This document shows positions 32,701 to 38,718 of a stretch of DNA of 38,718 nucleotides, one piece after another. Within the stretch, counting starts at the first letter, position 1, and every line of letters starts with the position of its first letter. The notes under the pieces were generated by a model. It ran no database searches and was not told the DNA's origin. It saw only the letters and a program-made list of their open reading frames with translations. Origin of the DNA: CAZMXI01 sp964570205 (lineage in GTDB: Bacteria > Planctomycetota > Phycisphaerae > Tepidisphaerales > Tepidisphaeraceae). The stretch covers positions 1 through 38,718 of the forward strand of contig CAZMXI010000018.1 in NCBI GenBank assembly GCA_964570205.1, read 5' to 3'. The position numbers and the translations under genes are program-made.

Positions 32701-33663
32701 TCACCTTCCGCCGAGACCGCGGCCGCCGCCCCATCCGCCGCCGCCACCGCGTGGCAGGTTGGCATCTGGGAAGTGCTTTGAGAGCGCTGTGAACACATCC
32801 CTGGGTGATGCGGATTTGCTTTGGGCTACGGCATCAATCGTTGCGGTGCCGCCTTCGACGGTGTAGCCCTCGTTTCGCAGGGCCTCGATTAACTCCGGCA
32901 GAGAGATGTTCACATCCTTGGCGAACTGCTCTAGCCGCATATCCTTGTACAGTCGGCCCATCCCACCGCCACCGCCACCGCCTCCGCCACCCCCACCCCC
33001 CTGGCCTCGGCCTCGCCCCGCCCCCAACTCCGCATCAGGAAAGTGATTGCGGATTGCCGCAAACACCTTACTTGGCGTTTGGCCCTTGGCCCGCGCAACC
33101 TCAGCCAGGACGACCGCAGGCCCGGCGTTGCTGTAGCCGTCCTGAAGCAGGGCCTCGACAAGCTGGTCCGCTGGAACCTTGATCCGCTCGGCCAGTTCGG
33201 CCAGGGTCAGATCCTCTGCGTGGGCTCCCGGCGACGCTCCCATCTGCCGCGCCCAGTAGGATTTGATGTGATCATTGAGGTTGGCTACTTCGCTGAAAGG
33301 CCAGATATCCGCTGTTGTCGCCCATACGAAGATCACAGTAACTACGGCTGCAACCGCCATTTCCAGCTTCAGGTTCAGCCCCGCTCCGGCCTTGCGCTTG
33401 ATATAGCTCCAGAAGAGACCCAGATTCAGGTATAGGTGCAGCAGGCCTGCCGCCACGAAGAGGATGCTGTTATTGGTGTGGACGGCCGCCCACTGTTCCT
33501 TCTCCAGCCCGACCATTGTCCAGCCGGTCCAGTTGGCGACGCGGCCCTGCGGCGTGAGGTACAGAATCACCCCTGAGAAGCACATGACGAGAAAAGACGT
33601 TGCCAGCAGCAGGGAGGCAAACCCCCGCAGGTTGAAACGGCGCTGGTGCGGTTGAGGATCCAT
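32701..33663 (-). CDS. DUF4405-like membrane protein with two tandem C-terminal modules
   Basis: This is a 320-residue protein. The N-terminal part has three TM helices (about 13-37, 64-86, 99-119) with histidines at 62 and 76, resembling DUF4405 proteins that may bind haem. The C-terminal cytoplasmic or periplasmic part consists of two related modules of about 64 residues: 150-213 (LTLAELAERIKVPADQL) and 241-304 (MRLEQFAKDVNISLPEL), each ending in HFPDA. They are linked by a run of 13 glycines (222-234), and the protein ends in a Gly/Arg-rich tail. The start at 33663 follows AAGGAG; the longer frame to 33936 is not convincing. It lies 86 bases downstream of the L,D-transpeptidase on the same strand. 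The function is unknown; an electron-transfer or redox role is a guess from the His residues. Confidence 0.75.
   Translation of the reverse strand: MDPQPHQRRFNLRGFASLLLATSFLVMCFSGVILYLTPQGRVANWTGWTMVGLEKEQWAAVHTNNSILFVAAGLLHLYLNLGLFWSYIKRKAGAGLNLKLEMAVAAVVTVIFVWATTADIWPFSEVANLNDHIKSYWARQMGASPGAHAEDLTLAELAERIKVPADQLVEALLQDGYSNAGPAVVLAEVARAKGQTPSKVFAAIRNHFPDAELGAGRGRGQGGGGGGGGGGGGGMGRLYKDMRLEQFAKDVNISLPELIEALRNEGYTVEGGTATIDAVAQSKSASPRDVFTALSKHFPDANLPRGGGGGWGGGRGLGGR
32957..33004. repeat. Simple CCNCC-type repeat encoding the glycine run
   Basis: The plus strand is a low-complexity stretch of CCACCG/CCTCCG/CCCCCA type, coding on the minus strand for 13 consecutive glycines between the two modules of the DUF4405-like protein. 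Such tracts are prone to slippage, so length variation between strains is expected. Confidence 0.7.
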
Positions 33664-33749
33664 AGCTGACTCCTTGAGGTAGTTCTCTAAGAGTCTAACG
33701 CCTGACGGCCACAAATCCTGTGCAGTCTTCTTTCTTTGAATCGCCGAGT

Positions 33750-34685
33750 TCAGCGCGAGGCAACCGCGGCCTGGGTGATGAATTGCACGGTTGTGCCGGG
33801 GCGGACCATGCGGGCCAGGCGCAGGGCATCCCAGTTGGTCAGGCGGAAGCAGCCATGCGAGCCGGTCTTGCCGATGAGCTCGGGGTTGGGGCTGCCGTGG
33901 ATGCCGTAGCCGGGGAGGCTCAGGCCGATCCAGCACGAGCCGACCGGGTTTCGCGGGCCGGGCGGTATGACGAGCTTACGATTGACGTTCTTCACCTCCG
34001 GCCACATCTTCGGGTCGAAGACATAGGTGGGATCGTTGGCGATCACCTGTACCTTCGCAGCGCCGCTCGGGCGTTTTTCAGATTTGGCCGCTACCGAGCA
34101 ATGGAAGAAGCCGACCACTGCGCCGCCGGCATCCAGGGCGCGGATTGTCTTGCTGGGCAGGTCGATTTCGATCCTGTGGGCGCGGGGGCGCTCGGGGGCG
34201 TCGATGGCGGGGACAGTGAGGGTCTGGCCGGCCGTCAAGCGGGCGAGATCCTTGCCGGGGTTGAGCCGGCGGAGCAGGGCCTGCGAGCAGTGGAATCGCT
34301 CGGCGACAGCTTCGGCAAGGGTGTGGTAGCCGAGGCACCGGGCCTTAGACTTGGCTTCCCAGCCGGTGGGTGGGCGGGTAACCAGAGCTGTATCGCCGGG
34401 CGTAATGGCGTAGGTGATGGTGGGTTTCTCGGGCAACTTGAGGGCGGCCGTGGTGGCGGCATCGATTCTGCCGGTGGCCGGCAGCCTGCGAGCCTGCTGG
34501 AACTGCCTGATCGCAAGCTCTGTTTTCGGCCCGGATTGGCCGTCAATCAGTCCCGGAGAGAAGCCTGCCCGCTCCAGGGCGATCTGGACGCCCAGAGTGC
34601 GGTGGCGTTCCTGTCCTGCCGCCGCGGCGATAATGCAGAGATTGCACGTCAATGCGGAAGCCGCGATCAATCGAACCATTGGCAT
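33750..34685 (-). CDS. L,D-transpeptidase with peptidoglycan-binding and LysM-like domains
   Basis: This 311-residue exported enzyme (YkuD/ErfK type) forms 3-3 cross-links in peptidoglycan or attaches proteins to it, in the periplasm. Signal peptide 1-22 (VRLIAASALTCNLCIIAAAA) is followed by a peptidoglycan-binding domain 1 (about 26-83: LGVQIALERAGFSPGLIDG, ELAIRQFQQARRLPATG). A LysM-like domain (about 90-150) is next, then the YkuD catalytic domain (about 160-311) with the hallmark SHGCFRLTN; Ser276, His277 and nucleophile Cys279. The upstream IHGSPNPELIG also fits. The start at 34685 follows GGAGG; the longer frame to 35114 is discarded. Its presence shows that this bacterium has peptidoglycan. 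It is divergent from the chemoreceptor gene and is followed by the DUF4405-like gene. Confidence 0.92.
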   Translation of the reverse strand: MPMVRLIAASALTCNLCIIAAAAGQERHRTLGVQIALERAGFSPGLIDGQSGPKTELAIRQFQQARRLPATGRIDAATTAALKLPEKPTITYAITPGDTALVTRPPTGWEAKSKARCLGYHTLAEAVAERFHCSQALLRRLNPGKDLARLTAGQTLTVPAIDAPERPRAHRIEIDLPSKTIRALDAGGAVVGFFHCSVAAKSEKRPSGAAKVQVIANDPTYVFDPKMWPEVKNVNRKLVIPPGPRNPVGSCWIGLSLPGYGIHGSPNPELIGKTGSHGCFRLTNWDALRLARMVRPGTTVQFITQAAVASR

Positions 34686-35058
34686 GCTGCCTCCATGGGG
34701 CACGGTCAGGGCTCGCGTCGTTCCTATTATCGGCCGGATGTGCCCTGCACCATTCGCGTGAATCGCCATCCTGTTTCTCTGCGCAACGGCATCGTGCATC
34801 AGTCGTGTTCGTTTATTCGATTGGAGCACGTCAGATTTGTTGCCGCGCATATATTCCTTAATGACTTGCTTCAAAGCGCCGATAGCGAGGCTGGGTGGTG
34901 CAGGAAAATTGTGTCGGCTTCCGGGGGCGCTGCACACATGGCATTGGTGGCATTTCAGGACACACACGAATGGCGGTGTGCCACAACTGATGCATGGGTT
35001 GCGCGCTGCTGAAGGCGATGGTGCGCCCGCAGGCGGTTCGCTCTCGGAGGAAAGCACA
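34686..35058. other. Divergent intergenic region between L,D-transpeptidase and chemoreceptor
   Basis: These 373 bases hold no convincing gene on either strand; the frames through them have atypical composition. The left part is upstream DNA of the transpeptidase, with an AT-rich patch near 34849-34870 (ATATATTCCTTAATG) that on the minus strand offers a TATATG -10-like box and TTGAAG about 15 bases away. The right part leads to GGAGG (35047-35051) before the chemoreceptor ATG. A TGGCATT direct repeat near 34938-34952 has no assigned role. Confidence 0.5.
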
Positions 35059-37029
35059 ATGATGAAGAGGTTCACGCTGCGTACGAAACTACTGGCCATC
35101 GGCATCGCCGTCATGGCCGCGCCCCTCGCCCTGATGCTGGGGCTGGTCTATTGGCAGAACAGGCAAACCGACGCCTACGTGAGCGCCGGCTGCGACGAAC
35201 TCATCCGCGCACAACTTGATCGCGCCATTCGCGACATCCGGTCGATGTGCGAAATGACCCAGAATTCGGTTACCGCATCGCTTCAGGCGGCTGTGAACGT
35301 CTTCAAGAAGCACGGCCAGGTCAGCTTCTCATCCGACCAGGCAATCGAGTGGGATGCCGTCAACCAGATCAACGGCAAGCGAGACAAGATCAAGCTCCCT
35401 CGCATGGGGGTCGGTTCCGACTCATTTGCGCAGGTGACGGATCCGGCGCAGAGCGCCTTGGTTGTCGATGAGGTGCGCGCCTCGGTCGGGTGCACATCCA
35501 CCGTCTTCCAGAAGATGAACGCGGCGGGCGACATGCTGCGCATCGCCACCAACGTGGTCGGCAAGGATGGGAAACGCGCCATCGGCACCTACATTCCGGC
35601 GGCTAATGCGGATGGCAGCATCAATCCTGTCATTGCCGCCGTGCTGAAAGGCCAGACCTACTCGGGTCGCGCTTTCGTGGTCAACGACTGGTATGTCACC
35701 GGCTATTCTCCGATCTTCGATGCCGGCGGCCAGGTGGTCGGCATGCTGTACGTGGGTATCCCCGAGAAGCAGGTGACCGCACAGCTCCGACAGGCGATCA
35801 TGGGCATCCAGGTGGGCAAGACCGGCTATGCCTACGTCCTGCATGGTCTGGGCGAGGTCAAGGGTCAATATGTCGTCTCCAAGGACGGCAAGCGCGACGG
35901 CGAGAGCCTTTGGCAGACCAAGGACGCCAGCGGCAATTACATCATCCAGGAGATCTGCCGGAAGGCCGTGGCTTTGAACGGCGGCGAGACCGCCGTCATC
36001 ACCTACCCCTGGCAGAATCCCGGCGAGCCGGTGCGGCCCAAGCTGGTGCATCTGGCCTATTACCAGCCGTGGGACTGGGTGATTGGCGTCGGCGCGTCGA
36101 CGGACGAAATGCTGGAGGCGAGGAACCGCATCCTGGACATGTCGGCGCGGAATTTCCAGCTCATTGTGTGGATTATCGCGGGTTCGACGCTGCTGGCCGG
36201 CGGCATCTGGTTCCTGGTGGCCCGCGGGCTCGCGGGGAGGATGAACCGCCTGGCAAGCATGCTGAGCGAAGGTTCGAGCCAACTCGCGTCGGCCTCGGCG
36301 CAGGTGGCCTCGGCGGGCCAATCGCTGGCCAGTGGCGCGGCCGAGCAGGCCGCCAGCCTTGAAGAGACGACCGCAGCGCTGACGGAAATCGACAGTATGA
36401 CCCAGCGGAGCACCGAGACCGCCTCGAAGGCCAGCAGTCTGTGCAACAACGCTCGCGATGCCGCCTCGGTGGCTGATACCTCCATGAGCCGCATGGTGGA
36501 CGCGATGCACGAGATCGAGACATCGGCCGCGGAGACGGCCAAGGTCATCAAGGCGATTGATCAGATCGCGTTTCAGACGAACCTGCTGGCGCTGAACGCC
36601 GCTGTGGAAGCGGCTCGCGCGGGCGAAGCCGGCAAGGGTTTTGCCGTGGTCGCCGAGGAGGTCCGCAGCCTGGCGATCAAGAGCGCTGAAGCGGCGAAGA
36701 ACACCGCGGCCCTGATCGAGACGGCCGTATCGCGAGCCCGAAACGGCGTGACTTTGAGCGGCGAGGTTGCTCAGACGCTGAAGCAGATTACCACGCAAAA
36801 CGCTTCGGCGGCGGACCTGGTTGCCGAGATAGCCGCGGCGGCGCAGGAGCAGAGCCGGGGGCTGGAGCAGGTGAGCGCCGCGGCGGGACAGATGGACAAG
36901 GTGACTCAGTCCAACGCTGCGAATGCCGAGGAATCGGCGTCGGCCGCCGAGGAATTGGCGTCACAGGCCGAACAACTCAAGACCGTTGCGGGAGATCTTC
37001 AGGAACTGGTCGAGGGCAAGCGTTCGTAG
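35059..37029 (+). CDS. Methyl-accepting chemotaxis protein with Cache-type sensor, no evident HAMP
   Basis: This is a 656-residue chemoreceptor. TM1 (about 10-32) and TM2 (about 365-388, LIVWIIAGSTLLAGGIWFLV) bracket a periplasmic double sensor. The first part (VTDPAQSALVVDEVRAS, IATNVVGKDGKRAIGTYIP, MLYVGIP) resembles Cache3-Cache2 fusion; the second (VGKTGYAYVLHG, KDASGNYIIQEICRK) resembles sCache2. After TM2 only about 15 residues (ARGLAGRMNRLASMLSEG) precede the coiled coil, so I see no HAMP domain. The signalling domain (about 400-650) has the methylation helix (EQAASLEETTAALTEID) and the hairpin tip, NLLALNAAVEAARAGEAGKG. There is no CheR-binding pentapeptide at the C-terminus. The start at 35059 follows GGAGG eight bases upstream. 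It would signal through CheA/CheW, none of which is in the window. A terminator (37057-37097) follows directly. Confidence 0.92.
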   Translation: MMKRFTLRTKLLAIGIAVMAAPLALMLGLVYWQNRQTDAYVSAGCDELIRAQLDRAIRDIRSMCEMTQNSVTASLQAAVNVFKKHGQVSFSSDQAIEWDAVNQINGKRDKIKLPRMGVGSDSFAQVTDPAQSALVVDEVRASVGCTSTVFQKMNAAGDMLRIATNVVGKDGKRAIGTYIPAANADGSINPVIAAVLKGQTYSGRAFVVNDWYVTGYSPIFDAGGQVVGMLYVGIPEKQVTAQLRQAIMGIQVGKTGYAYVLHGLGEVKGQYVVSKDGKRDGESLWQTKDASGNYIIQEICRKAVALNGGETAVITYPWQNPGEPVRPKLVHLAYYQPWDWVIGVGASTDEMLEARNRILDMSARNFQLIVWIIAGSTLLAGGIWFLVARGLAGRMNRLASMLSEGSSQLASASAQVASAGQSLASGAAEQAASLEETTAALTEIDSMTQRSTETASKASSLCNNARDAASVADTSMSRMVDAMHEIETSAAETAKVIKAIDQIAFQTNLLALNAAVEAARAGEAGKGFAVVAEEVRSLAIKSAEAAKNTAALIETAVSRARNGVTLSGEVAQTLKQITTQNASAADLVAEIAAAAQEQSRGLEQVSAAAGQMDKVTQSNAANAEESASAAEELASQAEQLKTVAGDLQELVEGKRS

Positions 37030-37056
37030 TGATGTTCCGTTTCGTGTGGTTGCACG

Positions 37057-37097
37057 AACCGTCGGCCTTGCCGGATCAGGCGAGGCCGACGGTTTTT
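37057..37097 (+). terminator. Intrinsic terminator of the chemoreceptor gene, inside the end of fhs
   Basis: The arms AACCGTCGGCCT (37057-37068) and AGGCCGACGGTT (37083-37094) form a 12-base-pair stem with a 14-base loop, followed by a T run (37093-37097). The loop contains the fhs stop (37076-37078), and the right arm codes for the last residues of fhs, so the two convergent genes share this sequence. Confidence 0.85.
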
Positions 37098-38716
37098 CCA
37101 TTGGGTAGGACCTTGATCCTTGCGGCGGCGGGGACTTTGGGCAGGCCGGGCATGGTGACGATGTTGCCGCAGATGGCGACGACGAAGCCGGCGCCGGCGG
37201 AAACGCGCAGTTCGTTGACGGTGACGCGGAAGGCGCGGGGCAGGCCTTTGAGGCTGGGGTTGTCGGAGATGCTGTTGGCAGTCTTGGCTACGCAGATGGG
37301 CAGGTTGCCAAAGCCGTGCCGGGTGAGCAGGTCGAGGTCGGTTTCGGCAGCGCGGTCGAAGTCGGCGCCGGTAGCGCCATAGACGCGGGTGGCGAGGGTC
37401 TCGATCTTGTCGCGCAGGGGGGCATCGAGGTCGTAAAGGAACTTGAGCTTGCGTCGGGCGGACTTCTGGACGGTGCGGAGAACCGCCTTGGCGACCTCTA
37501 CAGCGCCCTTGCCGCCGTCGCGATAGTGGCTGGCGACGGCCGCCTCGACGCCCTTGCGGTGGCAGAAGCGGACGATCCTGTCGAGGTCCTGGGGTTTGTC
37601 ATCGTCGAAGCGGTTGATGGCGACGACGGGTTCGAGGCCGAAGAGGCGTATGTTGTCGATGTGCTTGCCGAGGTTGCCGAGCCCGCCGGTGGGTGTGAAG
37701 CCGCCGTGGAAGGCGATGGCCTTGGCGGTGGCGACGATGACGACGGCCTTGGGGTTGAGGCCGGCGATGCGGCACTTGATGTGGAAGAATTTTTCAGCGC
37801 CAAGGTCGGTGGCGAAGCCGGCCTCGGTGACGACGTAGTCGGCGAGTTTCAGGGCCATTCGGGTGGCGATGGCGGTGTTGGTGCCCTGGGCGATGTTGGC
37901 GAAGGGGCCGGCGTGGACGAAGGCGGGGGTGCCTTCGAGGGTTTGAACGAGGTTAGGATGGACGGCGTCGCGGAGCAGCACCTGCATGGCGCCGACGGCA
38001 TCCATGCTGCGGGCGAAGACGGGCTCGCCCTTGTACGTGAAGCCGACGACCATGTTGCCGAGGCGTTTACCGAGATCCTGGTAGTCGGAGGCGAGACAGA
38101 GGATGGCCATGACTTCAGACGCGGGGGTGATGTTGAATCCATCGCGGCGGGGGACGCCGTTCTTGACGCCGCCGAGGCCGACGAAGATGTCGCGGAGGGC
38201 CCGGTCGTTGAGGTCGATGACGCGGCGGAGGACGATGCGGCGGGGATCGATGCCAAGTTCGTTGCCGTATTGGAGGTGGTTATCGACCATGGTGGCCAGG
38301 AGGTTGTTGGCCTTCTCGACGGAGTACATGTCGCCGGTGAAGTGGAGGTTGATGTCTTCAGCGGGGACGACCTGGGCATACCCGGCACCGGTTCCGCCGC
38401 CCTTTACGCCGAAATAAGGGCCGAGAGAGGGCTCGCGGAGGCAGATGCAGGCGCGGTGGCCAAGGTACCGGAGGGCATCGGCCAGGCCGATGGTGGTGGT
38501 GGTCTTGCCCTCGCCCTGGGGGGTTGGGGTCATGGCGGAGACGAGGATAAGGTTGCCGTCGGGGGCGTTCTTGCGGGCCTTGAGTTCGTCGATGGGGACC
38601 TTGGCGATGGAGAGGCCGTGAGGCAGGATGTGTTCGGGGTCGAGGCCGAGTTCCTGGGCGACGAAGGCGATCTTACGACGGGCGCAACTGGCTTCGATTT
38701 CGGCATTAGTGAGCAT
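37076..38716 (-). CDS. fhs: Formate-tetrahydrofolate ligase
   Basis: This 546-residue enzyme joins formate to tetrahydrofolate with ATP in the cytosol, supplying 10-formyl-THF for purine and Met-tRNA formylation or running backward in the Wood-Ljungdahl pathway. The P-loop is TPTPQGEGKTTTT; other family stretches are LREPSLGPYFGVKGGGTGAG, INLHFTGDMY and GGTGAGYAQVVP. It also has the C-terminal LPICVAKTANSISDNP. The predicted start is two bases from the window edge. A start further upstream cannot be ruled out, but the length and N-terminus (NAEIEASCARRKIAFVAQELG) fit a nearly complete protein. It is convergent with the chemoreceptor gene. No other one-carbon genes are in view, so I cannot tell whether it serves acetogenesis or biosynthesis. 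Confidence 0.95.
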   Translation of the reverse strand: MLTNAEIEASCARRKIAFVAQELGLDPEHILPHGLSIAKVPIDELKARKNAPDGNLILVSAMTPTPQGEGKTTTTIGLADALRYLGHRACICLREPSLGPYFGVKGGGTGAGYAQVVPAEDINLHFTGDMYSVEKANNLLATMVDNHLQYGNELGIDPRRIVLRRVIDLNDRALRDIFVGLGGVKNGVPRRDGFNITPASEVMAILCLASDYQDLGKRLGNMVVGFTYKGEPVFARSMDAVGAMQVLLRDAVHPNLVQTLEGTPAFVHAGPFANIAQGTNTAIATRMALKLADYVVTEAGFATDLGAEKFFHIKCRIAGLNPKAVVIVATAKAIAFHGGFTPTGGLGNLGKHIDNIRLFGLEPVVAINRFDDDKPQDLDRIVRFCHRKGVEAAVASHYRDGGKGAVEVAKAVLRTVQKSARRKLKFLYDLDAPLRDKIETLATRVYGATGADFDRAAETDLDLLTRHGFGNLPICVAKTANSISDNPSLKGLPRAFRVTVNELRVSAGAGFVVAICGNIVTMPGLPKVPAAARIKVLPNGKTVGLA

Positions 38717-38718
38717 AG

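Noticed and set aside
34837..35058. N-terminal extension of the chemoreceptor frame
   Set aside because: The extension (Trp, His and Gly-rich) is not part of any receptor; the ATG at 35059 follows a good Shine-Dalgarno and begins a normal TM1.
1..38718. Apparent avoidance of CCCGGG, the suspected restriction site
   Set aside because: I counted about eight CCCGGG by eye where about 40 would be expected at random, but GGGCCC, of equal composition, is also rare (about twelve). The depletion is therefore not specific.
1..38718. CRISPR arrays, tRNA genes, insertion sequences, integrases
   Set aside because: None was recognised while reading both strands; no regularly spaced repeats and no transposase motifs were seen.

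Overview
The window looks like a chromosomal segment from a Gram-negative, GC-rich member of the Planctomycetota, most likely Phycisphaerae or a near relative. This is inferred from gene content, not from a marker-gene tree. The pointers are a pseudopilin with the H-x9-DG C-terminal signature, a small planctomycete-type conserved protein, two large fucosidases, lipid A and LPS-core genes, and many short ATGA or overlapping gene junctions. No rRNA, tRNA, CRISPR array, integrase or insertion sequence was recognised.

Left part (1-16.3 kb). A 5'-truncated CE1-type esterase is followed by a secreted GH95 alpha-L-fucosidase. A tight minus-strand operon follows: conserved hypothetical, ROK kinase without a zinc site, double WaaP-like kinase, GT9 heptosyltransferase. 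The last three junctions overlap or are tightly packed, and the last two genes point to LPS core or glycan assembly. A solitary, short NuoG-like iron-sulfur protein is divergent from a secreted beta-propeller. Next come a PagL-like outer-membrane lipid A deacylase with a clear promoter and terminator, and a small secreted protein. A 566-base stretch without a recognised gene carries a strong promoter, a hairpin and a Shine-Dalgarno site. It is followed by a divergent locus: a secreted propeller and a three-TM protein on one strand, and an ECF sigma factor coupled to a small two-TM putative anti-sigma factor on the other. A pseudopilin and a one-TM protein end this part.

Middle part (17-28 kb). 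Housekeeping gyrA and lpxD lie on the minus strand. On the plus strand are xylulokinase (xylB), a Gfo/Idh/MocA oxidoreductase, a GH29 alpha-L-fucosidase and a secreted C45-type Ntn hydrolase, with a small Rieske protein on the opposite strand. Together with GH95 and the FucA-like aldolase near 31 kb, these fit a lifestyle based on fucose-containing polysaccharides, although the genes are dispersed and do not form one operon.

Right part (28-38.7 kb). A compact Type II restriction-modification pair (beta-class methyltransferase overlapping an XcyI-like nuclease) lies between ordinary genes and is probably acquired. It is followed by a YbaK-type deacylase, a class II aldolase variant, a Tat-signal Gfo/Idh oxidoreductase, an L,D-transpeptidase followed by a DUF4405-type membrane protein with a duplicated C-terminal module, a chemoreceptor that appears to lack HAMP, and formate-tetrahydrofolate ligase running to the window edge.

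All assignments come from reading the sequence and from memory of protein families. No database search was run.
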